NCBI RefSeq assembly: GCF_029395675.1
Contig: NZ_CP115184.1
Location: 1,798,001-1,862,000 of the forward strand
DNA length: 64,000 nt
Direction: 5' to 3'
DNA from: Janibacter cremeus
GTDB taxonomy: Bacteria; Actinomycetota; Actinomycetes; Actinomycetales; Dermatophilaceae
Shown: positions 1 to 7,815 of the stretch, in pieces
Position numbering within the stretch: the first letter of the stretch is position 1
How the letters are laid out: the number at the start of each line of letters is the position of its first letter
Notes under the pieces: model-generated
What the model was told of the DNA's origin: nothing
Database searches by the model: none
Seen by the model: the letters and a program-made list of their open reading frames with translations, nothing else
Position numbers and translations under genes: made by a program

Positions 1-123
1 TTCGAGACGATCAACCAGCCCAACCTCGTCGACAACGTCCTGCCGACACGGGGTCGGGCGAGCCTCGTGCTGACGAAGGGGGCGGACCACCAGGTCCGCA
101 GGATCCGGCTGCGCAAGCTCTGA
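1..123 (+). CDS. C-terminal fragment of an unidentified protein
   Basis: An open frame enters from the left edge and ends at TGA 121-123, giving 40 residues ending in IRLRKL. Composition and codon use are like the real genes nearby, so I take it as the tail of a gene whose start lies outside. The fragment is too short to assign a family. It carries one copy of the recurrent CGAAGGGGG 9-mer at 74-82, read here as codons for T-K-G-A. It converges on the wall-hydrolase gene to its right. Confidence 0.6.
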   Translation, partial: FETINQPNLVDNVLPTRGRASLVLTKGADHQVRRIRLRKL

Positions 124-199
124 CCCGCTTCTGCGCCCCACCGACCCCTCGCGCTCGTCGGGATGCTGCCGGGCGGGCGCGTGAGCGGGTCGTGCTCGG

Positions 200-994
200 T
201 CAGTACCAGTGCGGGTTCTGGTTGTTCCAGAAGTTCAGCGCGCCGCAGGGGCTGCCGTAGCTGAGCTTGATGTAGTTCAGACCCCAGTCGATCTGGGTGA
301 TCGGGTTGGTTTTCCAGTCGCCACCGGCGGACGCCATCTTGTTGGCGGGCAGGGACTGCGGGATGCCGTAGGCACCGGAGGAGGAGTTGGTCGCGTCCCA
401 CTCCCAGTCGCTCTCGCCGATCCACAGCTGCTCGAGGCAGCTCCACTGGCCGTCGTCCCAGCCGTACTCACGCATCAGCTCGATGGCGTAGGGCTTGGGG
501 TCGGCCTGGATCCGGGCGATCTGGGCGTTGGTGAAGTCGCGCTCACTGACCGGCTTGGCGGCCTCCCTCTTCTCTCGCGCGGCCTTCTTCTTCGCCTTGG
601 CGGCCCTCGCGGCCTTCCTCTCCTTGGCCTCCCTCTCCTCCTCGGCCAGGCGGGCCTTCTCGCGGGAGGCACTCCGGGAGACATTGGCCGAGCGACGGTC
701 CTCGGCGAGGCGGGCGGCGTCCCGGGCGGCGGTGTCGTTCGACCCCGCACGCTCGGAGCCACTGCCGGCGGCATCCTGCTGGGGAGCGGAGAGCGCGGCC
801 GACGCCACGTCCCGGGCGTCGGGCGGGTCGCCGATGGCGACGGTGGCGCCGAGCGAACCCAGCATGGCGATCGCGACCGCACCGCCGATGACGGGTCGAC
901 GGACTGCGGTTCGGATGGCCGCTGCTCCCCGGCGCGGGCGCGGTGGAGCCGTGCGCCGTGATCCGTGCCGTGGCGTGTAGCTCGTCGAGCCCAC
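200..994 (-). CDS. Secreted transglycosylase-like (SLT/Rpf-type) wall hydrolase
   Basis: Predicted peptidoglycan-cleaving enzyme of 264 residues. The N-terminus is basic and followed by one hydrophobic segment (about residues 36-56), so the protein is exported or anchored. An Ala/Lys/Glu/Arg-rich, probably coiled-coil linker follows (about 90-155). The C-terminal 110 residues form a lysozyme-like domain with the catalytic-type Glu in WIGESDWEW and the ending NPHWY typical of actinobacterial transglycosylase-like proteins. I chose GTG 994 because an AAAGGAG Shine-Dalgarno lies 7-8 nt upstream; GTG 1024 and ATG 1012 in the same frame are poorer. A strongly folded leader precedes the gene. The exact bond cleaved is inferred from the family. 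Confidence 0.8.
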   Translation of the reverse strand: MGSTSYTPRHGSRRTAPPRPRRGAAAIRTAVRRPVIGGAVAIAMLGSLGATVAIGDPPDARDVASAALSAPQQDAAGSGSERAGSNDTAARDAARLAEDRRSANVSRSASREKARLAEEEREAKERKAARAAKAKKKAAREKREAAKPVSERDFTNAQIARIQADPKPYAIELMREYGWDDGQWSCLEQLWIGESDWEWDATNSSSGAYGIPQSLPANKMASAGGDWKTNPITQIDWGLNYIKLSYGSPCGALNFWNNQNPHWY

Positions 995-1016
995 GTCACC
1001 AGCTCCTTTCATGACG

Positions 1017-1130
1017 ACAGCCACTCCGAGGGAGTGGCTGTTGATGCGGGGCCAGCATGGCGCGCTGCCCCGCCGTTACCAAGTCGAGACCTTAGCCGAC
1101 CCTTGGCCTCGGCGCCAACCCCCGGGTAAC
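1017..1130 (-). promoter_or_regulatory. Structured 5' leader of the wall hydrolase; riboswitch candidate
   Basis: Three nested or adjacent helices can be drawn on the minus strand directly ahead of the ribosome site. A GTTACC/GGTAAC pair (1075-1080 with 1125-1130) encloses a TTGGC/GCCAA hairpin. A GCGGGG/CCCCGC hairpin lies at 1047-1073. A near-perfect AGCCACTCC/GGAGTGGCT hairpin lies at about 1019-1039, next to the Shine-Dalgarno. Cell-wall hydrolase genes in actinobacteria are often under c-di-AMP riboswitches, but I do not see that class's conserved motifs here. A ligand-binding or attenuating role is inference. Confidence 0.4.
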
Positions 1131-1136
1131 CACGGA

Positions 1137-1177
1137 CGAAGGGAGCGTCCCACCACCGTGGTGGGACGCCCCCTTCG
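1137..1177 (-). terminator. Long hairpin between phoH and the wall hydrolase
   Basis: An inverted repeat of about 20 bp with a tiny loop and a single G-U-type mismatch lies 50 nt after the phoH stop. It lacks a U-tract. Its outer arms are one copy of the CGAAGGGGG 9-mer (1169-1177, reverse) and a one-base variant (1137-1145). It may terminate phoH transcription or, if the hydrolase promoter is further upstream, be part of that leader. Confidence 0.55.
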
Positions 1178-1226
1178 AGGCTCCGTCGTCGCGCCTCAGG
1201 ACACCGCCTTCGTCATGGGACCGAGG

Positions 1227-2609
1227 TCACATGTCGCTGCCCTCGAGCAGATCGGTCACCAGCGCCGCGATGGGGCTGCGCTCGCTGCGGGTGAGCGTGA
1301 CGTGCGAGAAGAGCGGGTGGCCCTTCAGGGTCTCGATGACCGCCGCGACGCCGTCATGGCGCCCGACGCGCAGATTGTCACGCTGGGCCACGTCGTGGGT
1401 GAGCACGATCTTGGAGTTCTGCCCGATGCGGGACATCACGGTGAGCAGGACGTTGCGCTCCAGGCTCTGCGCCTCGTCGACGATGACGAAGGCGTCGTGG
1501 AGGCTGCGGCCGCGGATGTGGGTCAGTGGCAGCACCTCGAGCATGTCGCGGTCGAGGATCTCCTCGACGACCTCCGTGGACACGACCGCGCCGAGGGTGT
1601 CGTGGACCGCCTGCGCCCACGGCCCCATCTTCTCCTGCTCGCTCCCGGGCAGGTAGCCCAGCTCCTGGCCGCCCACCGCGTACAGCGGGCGGAAGACGAC
1701 GACCTTGCGGTGCTGCCTGCGCTCCATGACCGCCTCGAGGCCGGCACACATCGCCAGCGCGCTCTTGCCCGTGCCGGCACGGCCACCGAGGCTGACGATG
1801 CCGACGTCGGGGTCGAGGAGGAGGTCCAGGGCAATGCGTTGCTCGGCGGAGCGCCCGTGCAGGCCGAAGGCGTCGCGGTCGCCGCGCACGAGCCGCACCT
1901 GCTTGTCCGCACCCACACGGCCGAGGGCGTTGCCCCGCTCGGAGATGATCTTCAGCCCCGTGTGGCAGGGCATCTCGGCGGCGGCGAGGTTCTCCACGCG
2001 CCCGGTCGCGTAGAGGTGGTCGACCTCCTCGCCACTCAGCTCGAGCTCGGCCATCCCGGTCCACCCGGAGTCGGCGCGCGTCTGCTCGTGGCGGTACTCC
2101 TGCGCGTCCAGCCCGACGGCGGAGGCCTTGACCCGCATCGGCAGGTCCTTGGAGACGATCGTGACGTCGGCGCCCTCGAGGGAGAGGTTCTTGGCCACCG
2201 CGAGGATGCGGGTGTCGTTGTCCCCGAGCTGGAACCCCGACGGGAGCGAGGCGGGATCGGTGTGGTTGAGCTCGACGCGCAGCGTCCCGCCGTCCGCCCC
2301 GACATCCACCGGTGCGTCGAGGCGGCCGGCCTGCACGCGCAGGTCGTCGAGGAGGCGCAGCGCGGTGCGGGCGAAGTATCCCAGCTCCGGGTGGTGCCGC
2401 TTGCCCTCCAGCTCGGTCACGACGACGACCGGCAGGACCACCTCGTGCTCCTTGAAGCGCAGCACCGCCCGCGGGTCCGAGAGCAGGACCGAGGTGTCGA
2501 TGACGTAGGTGCGTCGGCCTTCGTCCTGGGGCGGGAGGGTCACCGGATCAGGCGCTCCGTCGGGCTGCGTGCCTGAGGGGGTGACGGTCTGGGTCATCAG
2601 GTCGTCCAC
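1227..2609 (-). CDS. phoH: PhoH-family protein: PIN domain plus PhoH ATPase
   Basis: 460 residues. The N-terminal PIN nuclease-type domain (about 35-165) has the first acidic residue in [12 protein letters not shown] and a later DNDTRILA. The C-terminal PhoH/RecD-like ATPase (about 240-455) has the P-loop [12 protein letters not shown] and the Walker B stretch FVIVDEAQS. This two-domain layout is that of PhoH2, a sequence-directed RNA helicase/ribonuclease in mycobacteria, so RNA cleavage and unwinding is the likely role. GTG 2609 is supported by GAGGAG 7 nt upstream. It is transcribed alone; the hairpin at 1137-1177 follows it. Confidence 0.9.
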   Translation of the reverse strand: MDDLMTQTVTPSGTQPDGAPDPVTLPPQDEGRRTYVIDTSVLLSDPRAVLRFKEHEVVLPVVVVTELEGKRHHPELGYFARTALRLLDDLRVQAGRLDAPVDVGADGGTLRVELNHTDPASLPSGFQLGDNDTRILAVAKNLSLEGADVTIVSKDLPMRVKASAVGLDAQEYRHEQTRADSGWTGMAELELSGEEVDHLYATGRVENLAAAEMPCHTGLKIISERGNALGRVGADKQVRLVRGDRDAFGLHGRSAEQRIALDLLLDPDVGIVSLGGRAGTGKSALAMCAGLEAVMERRQHRKVVVFRPLYAVGGQELGYLPGSEQEKMGPWAQAVHDTLGAVVSTEVVEEILDRDMLEVLPLTHIRGRSLHDAFVIVDEAQSLERNVLLTVMSRIGQNSKIVLTHDVAQRDNLRVGRHDGVAAVIETLKGHPLFSHVTLTRSERSPIAALVTDLLEGSDM

Positions 2610-2959
2610 GTCGGTCTCCTCGTCGGCGCCGCGCCCCGAAGGCGCGTGTGCGCCTACTCTCGGTGCTGGTGCCGGGATGGGATCCGAGGCACGGGCAGGG
2701 GCCGTGAACGGCTCCTCCTGCTGGTCAGCAGCCCCATGTCGGCCTTCCCGTCAGGGCCGCGGGGTGCGACCCGTCAGGCATCACGCTAGGCCGACGCACC
2801 GCCGGGCGTCGGACGCGCTGCGGCGTGTTCCCAACGTTCACGGACCGGCCACCCCCCAGACGTCACAGGAGCCTCGGCAGCCACTCGGGTCCCTGCCGCC
2901 ACACGCGGTCTCACTGGGTGACCGGGTCGCGCGCGAGTCCCTCGACCGGGACGAAGGGG
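2610..2959. other. Intergenic region between the prenyltransferase and phoH
   Basis: About 350 bp without a convincing gene on either strand; open frames here are uninterrupted only because of high G+C. It must hold the phoH promoter on the minus strand. TAGCGT on that strand near 2790 resembles a -10 hexamer but has no clear -35 partner. A cgaagggg variant of the recurrent motif, with four Gs, is at about 2952. I see no repeat, tRNA or strong terminator. Confidence 0.5.
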
Positions 2960-3715
2960 TCAGCCGCCGAATCGTCGGTGCCGGTCGGCGTAGGCACGCA
3001 GGGCCCGCAGGAAGTCCACCCGACGGAACTCGGGCCAGTAGGCCTCGCAGAAGTAGTACTCGCTGTGCGCCGACTGCCACAGCAGGAAGCCGGAGAGCCG
3101 CTGCTCCCCCGACGTGCGGATGACGAGGTCCGGGTCGGGCTGTCCCTTGGTGTAGAGGTGGGCCCCGATGTCCTCGGCGGTCAGCTCCGCCGCGACCTCG
3201 TCGAGGCTGGCGCCCTCCGCGGCGCGGGTGCGCAGCAGGGACCGGACGGCGTCGGAGATCTCCTGACGCCCCCCGTAGCCGACGGCGACGTTGACGACGA
3301 GCCCGTCGACCCCGGCCGTCTCCTCCTCCGCCCGGCGCAGGGCCGCCGCGGTCTGCACAGGGAGCAGCTCCAGGGCGCCGGCGGAGTGCAGCTGCCAGCG
3401 GGCGGCCGAGGCCAGGTCGGCCACGAGGCCCTCGATGATCCGCAGCAGGTGGTCGAGCTCCTCGGGGGGGCGGGTCAGGTTGTCCGTCGAGAGCAGCCAC
3501 AGGGTGACGACCTCGACGCCCGCGTCCTCGCACCACTCCAGGAAGCTGGCGATGTTGGCCGCCCCCGCGCGGTGCCCGTCGTCGGCATTGCGTCCACGCG
3601 CCTTCGCGAACCGTCGGTTGCCGTCCACGATCATCCCCACGTGCCGTGGAACGGCATCGCGGTTGAGCTGCCGGACGAGACGTCGCTCGTAGGCGCTGTA
3701 GAGCGGGTTGCGCAC
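2960..3715 (-). CDS. cis-Prenyltransferase (isoprenyl diphosphate synthase, UppS family)
   Basis: 251 residues, one UPP-synthase domain. The catalytic Asp lies in the P-loop-like MIVDGNRR (Asp31), GHRAG follows, and the C-terminal VIRTSGEQRLSGFLLWQSAHSEYYF region carries the Arg/Ser diphosphate-binding residues. The enzyme condenses isopentenyl diphosphate onto an allylic primer. Its place next to hemolysin III, mca and greA matches the M. tuberculosis short-chain Z-farnesyl diphosphate synthase (Rv1086) rather than the long-chain enzyme, so I favour the short-chain role; chain length cannot be read from sequence alone. GTG 3715 has AAGGAAGG upstream. Confidence 0.85.
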   Translation of the reverse strand: MRNPLYSAYERRLVRQLNRDAVPRHVGMIVDGNRRFAKARGRNADDGHRAGAANIASFLEWCEDAGVEVVTLWLLSTDNLTRPPEELDHLLRIIEGLVADLASAARWQLHSAGALELLPVQTAAALRRAEEETAGVDGLVVNVAVGYGGRQEISDAVRSLLRTRAAEGASLDEVAAELTAEDIGAHLYTKGQPDPDLVIRTSGEQRLSGFLLWQSAHSEYYFCEAYWPEFRRVDFLRALRAYADRHRRFGG

Positions 3716-3828
3716 TCGCTGTCCTTCCTTGGCGCGATCTCGACCCGAGACAACCTACCGCCGCATCCGGTGTCCGATCCCACACGGGGACCCCCGGCCG
3801 AACATGGCGAACCTACGCTGCCGTAAGT

Positions 3829-3834
3829 TACCGT
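3829..3834 (+). promoter_or_regulatory. -10 hexamer TACCGT of a leaderless trhA transcript
   Basis: TACCGT fits the actinobacterial TANNNT -10 and ends exactly 6 nt before ATG 3841. Transcription would begin at or next to the A of the start codon. No Shine-Dalgarno is present. Confidence 0.55.
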
Positions 3835-3840
3835 GGACCG

Positions 3841-4566
3841 ATGGAGTCCCCTCGCACCGTGCACTCGTCACGCGCCAAGGAGCTCGCCTCGGACGTCGGC
3901 GAGCACGTTGACGCCTTCGTCGAAGCGGTCAAGCCCCACCTGCGCGGCTGGCTCCACCTCGTCATGGCCCCCCTGGCGCTCATCGGCGGACTCGTCCTGA
4001 CCTCGACGGCCCCGACGCAGGGCGGTCGGATCGCGGCCATGGTCTTCACCGTCACCGCCGGCCTGCTCTTCGCCACCTCGGCGCTCTACCACCGCGGCAG
4101 CTGGGGGGAGAAGATGGGCGCGGCGCTGCGCCGGTGGGACCACGCGAACATCTTCCTCATCATCGCCGGCAGCTACACCCCCTTCGCCCTGATGCTCCCG
4201 CGCTCCCAGGCGGTGACGCTCCTGGCGACCGTCTGGACCGGCGCGATCCTCGGTGTGATCTTCCGCGTCTTCTGGGTCGACGCCCCGCGCTGGCTCTACG
4301 TCCCCGTCTACGTGGCCCTCGGCTTCGTCGCGGTCTTCTACATCAAGCCGCTGCTGACCCACGGCGGATGGACGATCCTCGGTTTCGTCCTCGCCGGCGG
4401 AGCGCTCTACACGGCGGGGGCCATCGTCTACGGGCTCAAGCGACCCAACCCGTCACCGCGCTGGTTCGGCTTCCACGAGATCTTCCACGCGCTGACGGTG
4501 CTGGCCTTCATCTCACACTTCGTCGCCGCGACGCTGGCCCTCTTCGGCCCCATCGCCCAGAGCTGA
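3841..4566 (+). CDS. trhA: Hemolysin III / TrhA family seven-helix membrane protein
   Basis: 241 residues with about seven hydrophobic segments between residues 40 and 238. PAQR/hemolysin III signatures are visible: Ser and His in FATSALYHRGSW, a central Asp-containing WDHANIF, and the C-terminal H-x3-H in [15 protein letters not shown]. These residues bind zinc in adiponectin-receptor homologues, where the fold is a lipid amidase/hydrolase; the bacterial substrate is unknown. It is transcribed opposite to the prenyltransferase, from a leaderless-type promoter. Its 3' end overlaps the convergent small membrane protein gene by 54 bp. Confidence 0.85.
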   Translation: MESPRTVHSSRAKELASDVGEHVDAFVEAVKPHLRGWLHLVMAPLALIGGLVLTSTAPTQGGRIAAMVFTVTAGLLFATSALYHRGSWGEKMGAALRRWDHANIFLIIAGSYTPFALMLPRSQAVTLLATVWTGAILGVIFRVFWVDAPRWLYVPVYVALGFVAVFYIKPLLTHGGWTILGFVLAGGALYTAGAIVYGLKRPNPSPRWFGFHEIFHALTVLAFISHFVAATLALFGPIAQS

Positions 4567-4797
4567 GTCCCGCTCCCCCGCCGGCCGCTCGTCGGCCGCG
4601 TCCGCTGAGGTCGGCGTGCCCGCCCCACGGGCCGCCTCCTGCTCCTGCTCCTGCTGCTCCTGCGCCCGCTGGGCGAGGTTCATCCGACGTACCCGCGTGA
4701 ACATGCTGCGCATCAGCAGCCACAGCACGACCGCGAGGAAGAAGAAGACGACGAAGGCCAGGAAGCCCGGGCCGACCTCGGTGCTGGGTGCGCTCAT
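4513..4797 (-). CDS. Small single-pass membrane protein downstream of mca
   Basis: 94 residues from ATG 4797. One transmembrane helix (about residues 10-30, rich in Phe, Val and Leu) is followed by a short basic stretch and a long Gln/Glu/Ala-rich charged tail that is probably cytoplasmic. The start overlaps the mca stop as ATGA and has AAGGA 6 nt upstream, so it is translationally coupled to mca; ATG 4803 is less well placed. M. tuberculosis has a comparable small membrane gene (Rv1083) beside mca. Its function is unknown. The last 54 bp overlap the end of trhA on the other strand. Confidence 0.75.
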   Translation of the reverse strand: MSAPSTEVGPGFLAFVVFFFLAVVLWLLMRSMFTRVRRMNLAQRAQEQQEQEQEAARGAGTPTSADAADERPAGERDSALGDGAEEGQRRGDEV

Positions 4798-5744
4798 GTC
4801 CATTCCTTCACGGTCGGGGCGACACGGTCGTCGCGCACCAGCTCCAGATCGGTCCGTCGGCCGAGCGCGTCCGCCTCGACCAGCGAGCCCGGGATGCCCG
4901 CGAAGAGGTCATCCTCGTCGTCGTCGGTCTCGACGTGGCTCATCGCGAGCTCGTACTCCTCGGTCGGCCAGATCTCGGCCTGCAGGGAGTTGGGCACGGC
5001 GAAGAAGAACCCGTCCGGGTCGACCTGCGTCGCGTGCGCCCGCAGGGCGTCGTCGCGCACGTCGAAGTAGTCCGCCGTGTGCACCCTCGTGGTCACCTTG
5101 CGCTGGGGCCGCTGGCCGGCGCGCTCGATCCAGTCGACGAAGGGGGACTCCTGGCCACGGGCGACGAGCGCGTCGTGGAAGGCCTGGATGCGCGCGAGGC
5201 TGAAGCCCCCGTTGTAGTAGAGCTTCAGCGGCTGCCAGGGCTCACCCGCGCGCGGGAAGCGGTCCGGGTCGCCCGCCGCCTCGAAGGCGGCGACGGAGAC
5301 CTGGTTGGTCATGACGTGGTCCGGGTGCGGGTAGCCGCCGTTCTCGTCGTACGTGGTGACCACGTGCGGCCGGAAGCGGCGGATCTCGCGCACGAGGGCC
5401 TCGGTGGCGACGTCCAACGGCTCGAGGTAGAAGCACCCGCGCGGCAACGGCGGCAGCGGGTCCCCCTCGGGCAGGCCCGAGTCGACGAAGCCGAGCCACG
5501 ACTGCTGGACGCCGAGGATCCGGCGGGCCTCCTCCATCTCGTCACGGCGCACCTGCGAGATGTCGCGCAGGATGTGCGGGTCGTCCTTCAGCTTGGGGTT
5601 GAGGACGTCACCCCGTTCGCCGCCGGTGCACGTGACGACGAGGACCTCGGCGCCCTCACGGACGTATTTGGCGGTCGTCGCCGCCCCCTTGCTCGACTCG
5701 TCGTCGGGGTGGGCGTGCACGGCCATGAGCCTGAGTGCTTCCAC
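4794..5744 (-). CDS. mca: Mycothiol S-conjugate amidase
   Basis: 316 residues, PIG-L/LmbE deacetylase fold. It cleaves mycothiol S-conjugates into a mercapturic acid, which is exported, and GlcN-inositol, which is recycled; this is cytosolic detoxification. Zinc ligands are visible in HAHPDDES (His12, Asp15) and in [16 protein letters not shown] and the [11 protein letters not shown] region match Mca rather than the biosynthetic deacetylase MshB. GTG 5744 has GGAGG 9 nt upstream. The symmetric promoter at 5811-5828 probably drives it, and the downstream small membrane gene is coupled through ATGA. Confidence 0.95.
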   Translation of the reverse strand: MEALRLMAVHAHPDDESSKGAATTAKYVREGAEVLVVTCTGGERGDVLNPKLKDDPHILRDISQVRRDEMEEARRILGVQQSWLGFVDSGLPEGDPLPPLPRGCFYLEPLDVATEALVREIRRFRPHVVTTYDENGGYPHPDHVMTNQVSVAAFEAAGDPDRFPRAGEPWQPLKLYYNGGFSLARIQAFHDALVARGQESPFVDWIERAGQRPQRKVTTRVHTADYFDVRDDALRAHATQVDPDGFFFAVPNSLQAEIWPTEEYELAMSHVETDDDEDDLFAGIPGSLVEADALGRRTDLELVRDDRVAPTVKEWT

Positions 5745-5810
5745 GGGTGGTGTCCTCCCGGACAGGTGTCTGCCGCGCGGGCCGGTGTGCCGCCGCGGTC
5801 TGGTGTCACG

Positions 5811-5828
5811 GACAATGGAGGCATTGTC
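5811..5828. promoter_or_regulatory. Symmetric (bidirectional) promoter between mca and the DUF4307 gene
   Basis: The sequence GACAAT, 6 nt, ATTGTC reads as a GACAAT hexamer on both strands. The same hexamer lies 6 nt before the start codons of msrA and a tetR gene in this window. The plus-strand copy (5811-5816) would start near 5823, giving the DUF4307 gene a leader of about 67 nt. The minus-strand copy (5823-5828) would start near 5816, about 72 nt before mca. Strong -35 boxes are not evident. Confidence 0.4.
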
Positions 5829-5889
5829 TCACCGAGCACCGGGAGCCCTCGACGTGACCGGTGGCACCCCCTTCGCCCGCAGGAGAACC

Positions 5890-6312
5890 ATGAGCACCGA
5901 CGCGCAGGAACCCCACTACTGGGACCCCGAGCGCGAGGAGGCCGCCGCCGAGGCCGCCCCCGACCGGGGCAGCCGACGCTGGTGGGTCGCCGGCGGGCTC
6001 TTCGTCGCGTTCGCGTCGGCATTGGTGGTGTGGTTCGCCATCGCGAGCACGCAGGGCGCGGTGAAGGCGACCGACATCGGCTACGAGCACACGGGCGAGC
6101 GCGAGATCACGATGATCTTCGACGTGACCCGGGAGCCCGGCACGGCGGTCTCCTGCACGGTCACGGCGATGGACGGGGACTACGGACGGGTCGGCACCGC
6201 ACAGCACGAGGTCCCGGCGAGCGAGGAGCGCACCACCCGTGTCCGGGCCGCCGTGCGCACGACCACACAGGCCGTCACGGCGACCGTGAAGCAGTGCTCG
6301 GCCCTCGAGTGA
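5890..6312 (+). CDS. DUF4307 membrane-anchored protein
   Basis: 140 residues from ATG 5890, preceded by AGGAG. An acidic N-terminus (about 1-30) is followed by one membrane helix (about 32-55) and an extracytoplasmic domain of about 85 residues with two cysteines (VSCTVTAMDG and VKQCSALE) that could form a disulfide. Content and position between mca and greA match the DUF4307 family (M. tuberculosis Rv1081c). Function is unknown. It is co-oriented with greA and read away from mca. Confidence 0.85.
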   Translation: MSTDAQEPHYWDPEREEAAAEAAPDRGSRRWWVAGGLFVAFASALVVWFAIASTQGAVKATDIGYEHTGEREITMIFDVTREPGTAVSCTVTAMDGDYGRVGTAQHEVPASEERTTRVRAAVRTTTQAVTATVKQCSALE

Positions 6313-6365
6313 CACCTGCATCCCGCGGTCTTTGGCGTTAGACTGGGTCTTTACACGCAACCGTG

Positions 6366-6389
6366 GGTCTGGGCCGTTCGGTCCAGACC
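6366..6389 (+). other. Hairpin in the greA leader
   Basis: A perfect 7-bp stem, GGTCTGG (6366-6372) with CCAGACC (6383-6389), and a 10-nt loop lie about 100 nt before the greA start. TAGACT at about 6341 is a plausible -10, which would place the hairpin near the 5' end of a long greA leader. E. coli greA has a leader with internal terminators; whether this hairpin does the same is inference. Confidence 0.4.
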
Positions 6390-6487
6390 TTTGTGCATCA
6401 CCGTCCGAGTCGATGGATGGTGCGCCACGGTGACCACCCGCGGGACGTGCCACCAACGCCGCCGCGGCCCAAGGCAAGGAGTATCCC

Positions 6488-6985
6488 GTGACCCAGACCG
6501 CGTCCAACGCGACCTACCTGACCCAGGAGGCGTACGACCGACTGCAGGCCGAGCTGCGCGAGCTCTCCGGTCCCGGCCGGGTCGAGATCGCCAAGCGCAT
6601 CGAGGCCGCTCGCGAGGAGGGCGATCTCAAGGAGAACGGCGGGTACCACGCGGCCAAGGAGGAGCAGGGCAAGATGGAGGCCCGCATCCGCCAGCTGACC
6701 CAGATCCTCCAGAACGCCTCCGTCGGCGAGGCCCCGCCGGACGACGGTGTCGTCGAGCCGGGCATGGTCGTGACCGTCGAGCTCTTCGGCGAGGAGGAGA
6801 CCTTCCTCCTCGGCTCGCGCGAGATCGCCGACGGCGACGAGTCGATCGACGTCTACTCGGAGCAGTCCCCCATGGGCAAGGCCATCAACGGCCAGATGGT
6901 GGGCGGGACCCACACCTACCTCGCCCCCACCGGCAAGACGATCGAGGTCAAGATCCTCGAGGCGAAGCCCTACTCGGCGTCCTGA
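6488..6985 (+). CDS. greA: Transcription elongation factor GreA
   Basis: 165 residues. GreA binds the secondary channel of RNA polymerase and stimulates cleavage of backtracked RNA. The N-terminal coiled-coil finger (about 12-80) has the acidic tip in EEGDLKENGGYH (Asp46, Glu49). The C-terminal FKBP-like domain ends in the typical SPMGKAINGQMVGG and KILEAKPY motifs. GTG 6488 has AAGGAG 6 nt upstream. A 170-nt leader with a hairpin precedes it, and a strong terminator follows at 7026-7070. Confidence 0.97.
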   Translation: MTQTASNATYLTQEAYDRLQAELRELSGPGRVEIAKRIEAAREEGDLKENGGYHAAKEEQGKMEARIRQLTQILQNASVGEAPPDDGVVEPGMVVTVELFGEEETFLLGSREIADGDESIDVYSEQSPMGKAINGQMVGGTHTYLAPTGKTIEVKILEAKPYSAS

Positions 6986-7009
6986 TCGGACCCCACGTGT
7001 CCCCCGATT

Positions 7010-7076
7010 ATCGGGTGACCCGATGAACCCCGGCTCTGCAACGGTTCCAGACCCTTGCGAAGCCGGGGTTTCTCTT
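7010..7076 (+). terminator. greA terminator
   Basis: A perfect 10-bp stem AACCCCGGCT (7026-7035) with AGCCGGGGTT (7061-7070) is followed by TCTCTT. A smaller ATCGGG-tga-CCCGAT hairpin lies just before it at 7010-7024. Confidence 0.8.
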
Positions 7077-7103
7077 GCTGTGTCCTCGCCGGAGTGGTCC
7101 TGA

Positions 7104-7109
7104 GACAAT
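7104..7109 (+). promoter_or_regulatory. -10-like hexamer GACAAT of a leaderless msrA transcript
   Basis: GACAAT ends 6 nt before ATG 7116, and no Shine-Dalgarno is present. The same hexamer with the same spacing precedes the tetR gene at 49491. Confidence 0.5.
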
Positions 7110-7115
7110 GGCGGC

Positions 7116-7805
7116 ATGTTCGGTCGTCAGCTCCCGCCCATGCCCACCGCCGAGACCGCCCTGCCCGGGCGTGATGAGAGGCCCTTCGACGTCCCGGCCA
7201 CGCACGCGGTCCTCGGGACCCCGCTCGAGGGCCCGTGGCCGGAGGGCACCCAGGTGCTGCACGTGGCGATGGGCTGCTACTGGGGTGTGGAGCGGATCTT
7301 CTGGCAGCTGCCCGGCGTGGTCACCACGGCAGCGGGCTACATGGGGGGCTTCACCCCCAACCCCACCTACGAGGAGGTCTGCACCGGCCTCACCGGCCAC
7401 GCCGAGAGCGTGCTGATCGCCTACGACCCGGCGGTGATCCACCCCGAGCAGCTGCTCAAGGCCTTCTGGGAGAACCACGACCCGACGACGGCCAACCGGC
7501 AGGGCAACGACGTCGGCACCCAGTACCGCTCGGCGATCTTCTGGGACACCCCGGAGCAGCGGGCCGCGGCCGAGGCGACCGCGGCGGCCTTCGGGCGAGA
7601 GCTGGCGAAGCGGGACCTCCCGCCGGCGGCCACCGAGATCGTCTCGACGCAGGAGTCGGGGCCGTTCTGGTACGCCGAGGCGGTCCACCAGCAGTACCTG
7701 CACCACAACCCCGGCGGGTACTGCAACCACGGCCCCAACGGGCTGACCTGCCCGGTCGGTGTGGCCGACCTGCCCGCGCAGACCGACATCATGCCCCCGA
7801 GCTGA
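7116..7805 (+). CDS. msrA: Peptide methionine-S-sulfoxide reductase MsrA
   Basis: 229 residues. It repairs oxidised methionine, with thioredoxin as the usual reductant. The catalytic cysteine lies in GCYWGVER (Cys54, Tyr in place of the common Phe). GHAESV, QYRSAIF and the C-terminal YCNHG plus a further Cys in LTCPVG supply the resolving cysteines. An N-terminal extension of about 45 residues before the core is usual in this MsrA subtype. Transcription appears leaderless. It is a stand-alone gene convergent with the DUF1992 gene. Confidence 0.95.
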   Translation: MFGRQLPPMPTAETALPGRDERPFDVPATHAVLGTPLEGPWPEGTQVLHVAMGCYWGVERIFWQLPGVVTTAAGYMGGFTPNPTYEEVCTGLTGHAESVLIAYDPAVIHPEQLLKAFWENHDPTTANRQGNDVGTQYRSAIFWDTPEQRAAAEATAAAFGRELAKRDLPPAATEIVSTQESGPFWYAEAVHQQYLHHNPGGYCNHGPNGLTCPVGVADLPAQTDIMPPS

Positions 7806-7815
7806 TCCGGTCGGG

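Noticed and set aside
1017..1130. c-di-AMP (ydaO-type) riboswitch before the wall hydrolase gene
   Set aside because: I looked for the class's conserved blocks (for example ACCCGACAGCTAACCTCG) and did not find them, so I report only a structured leader.
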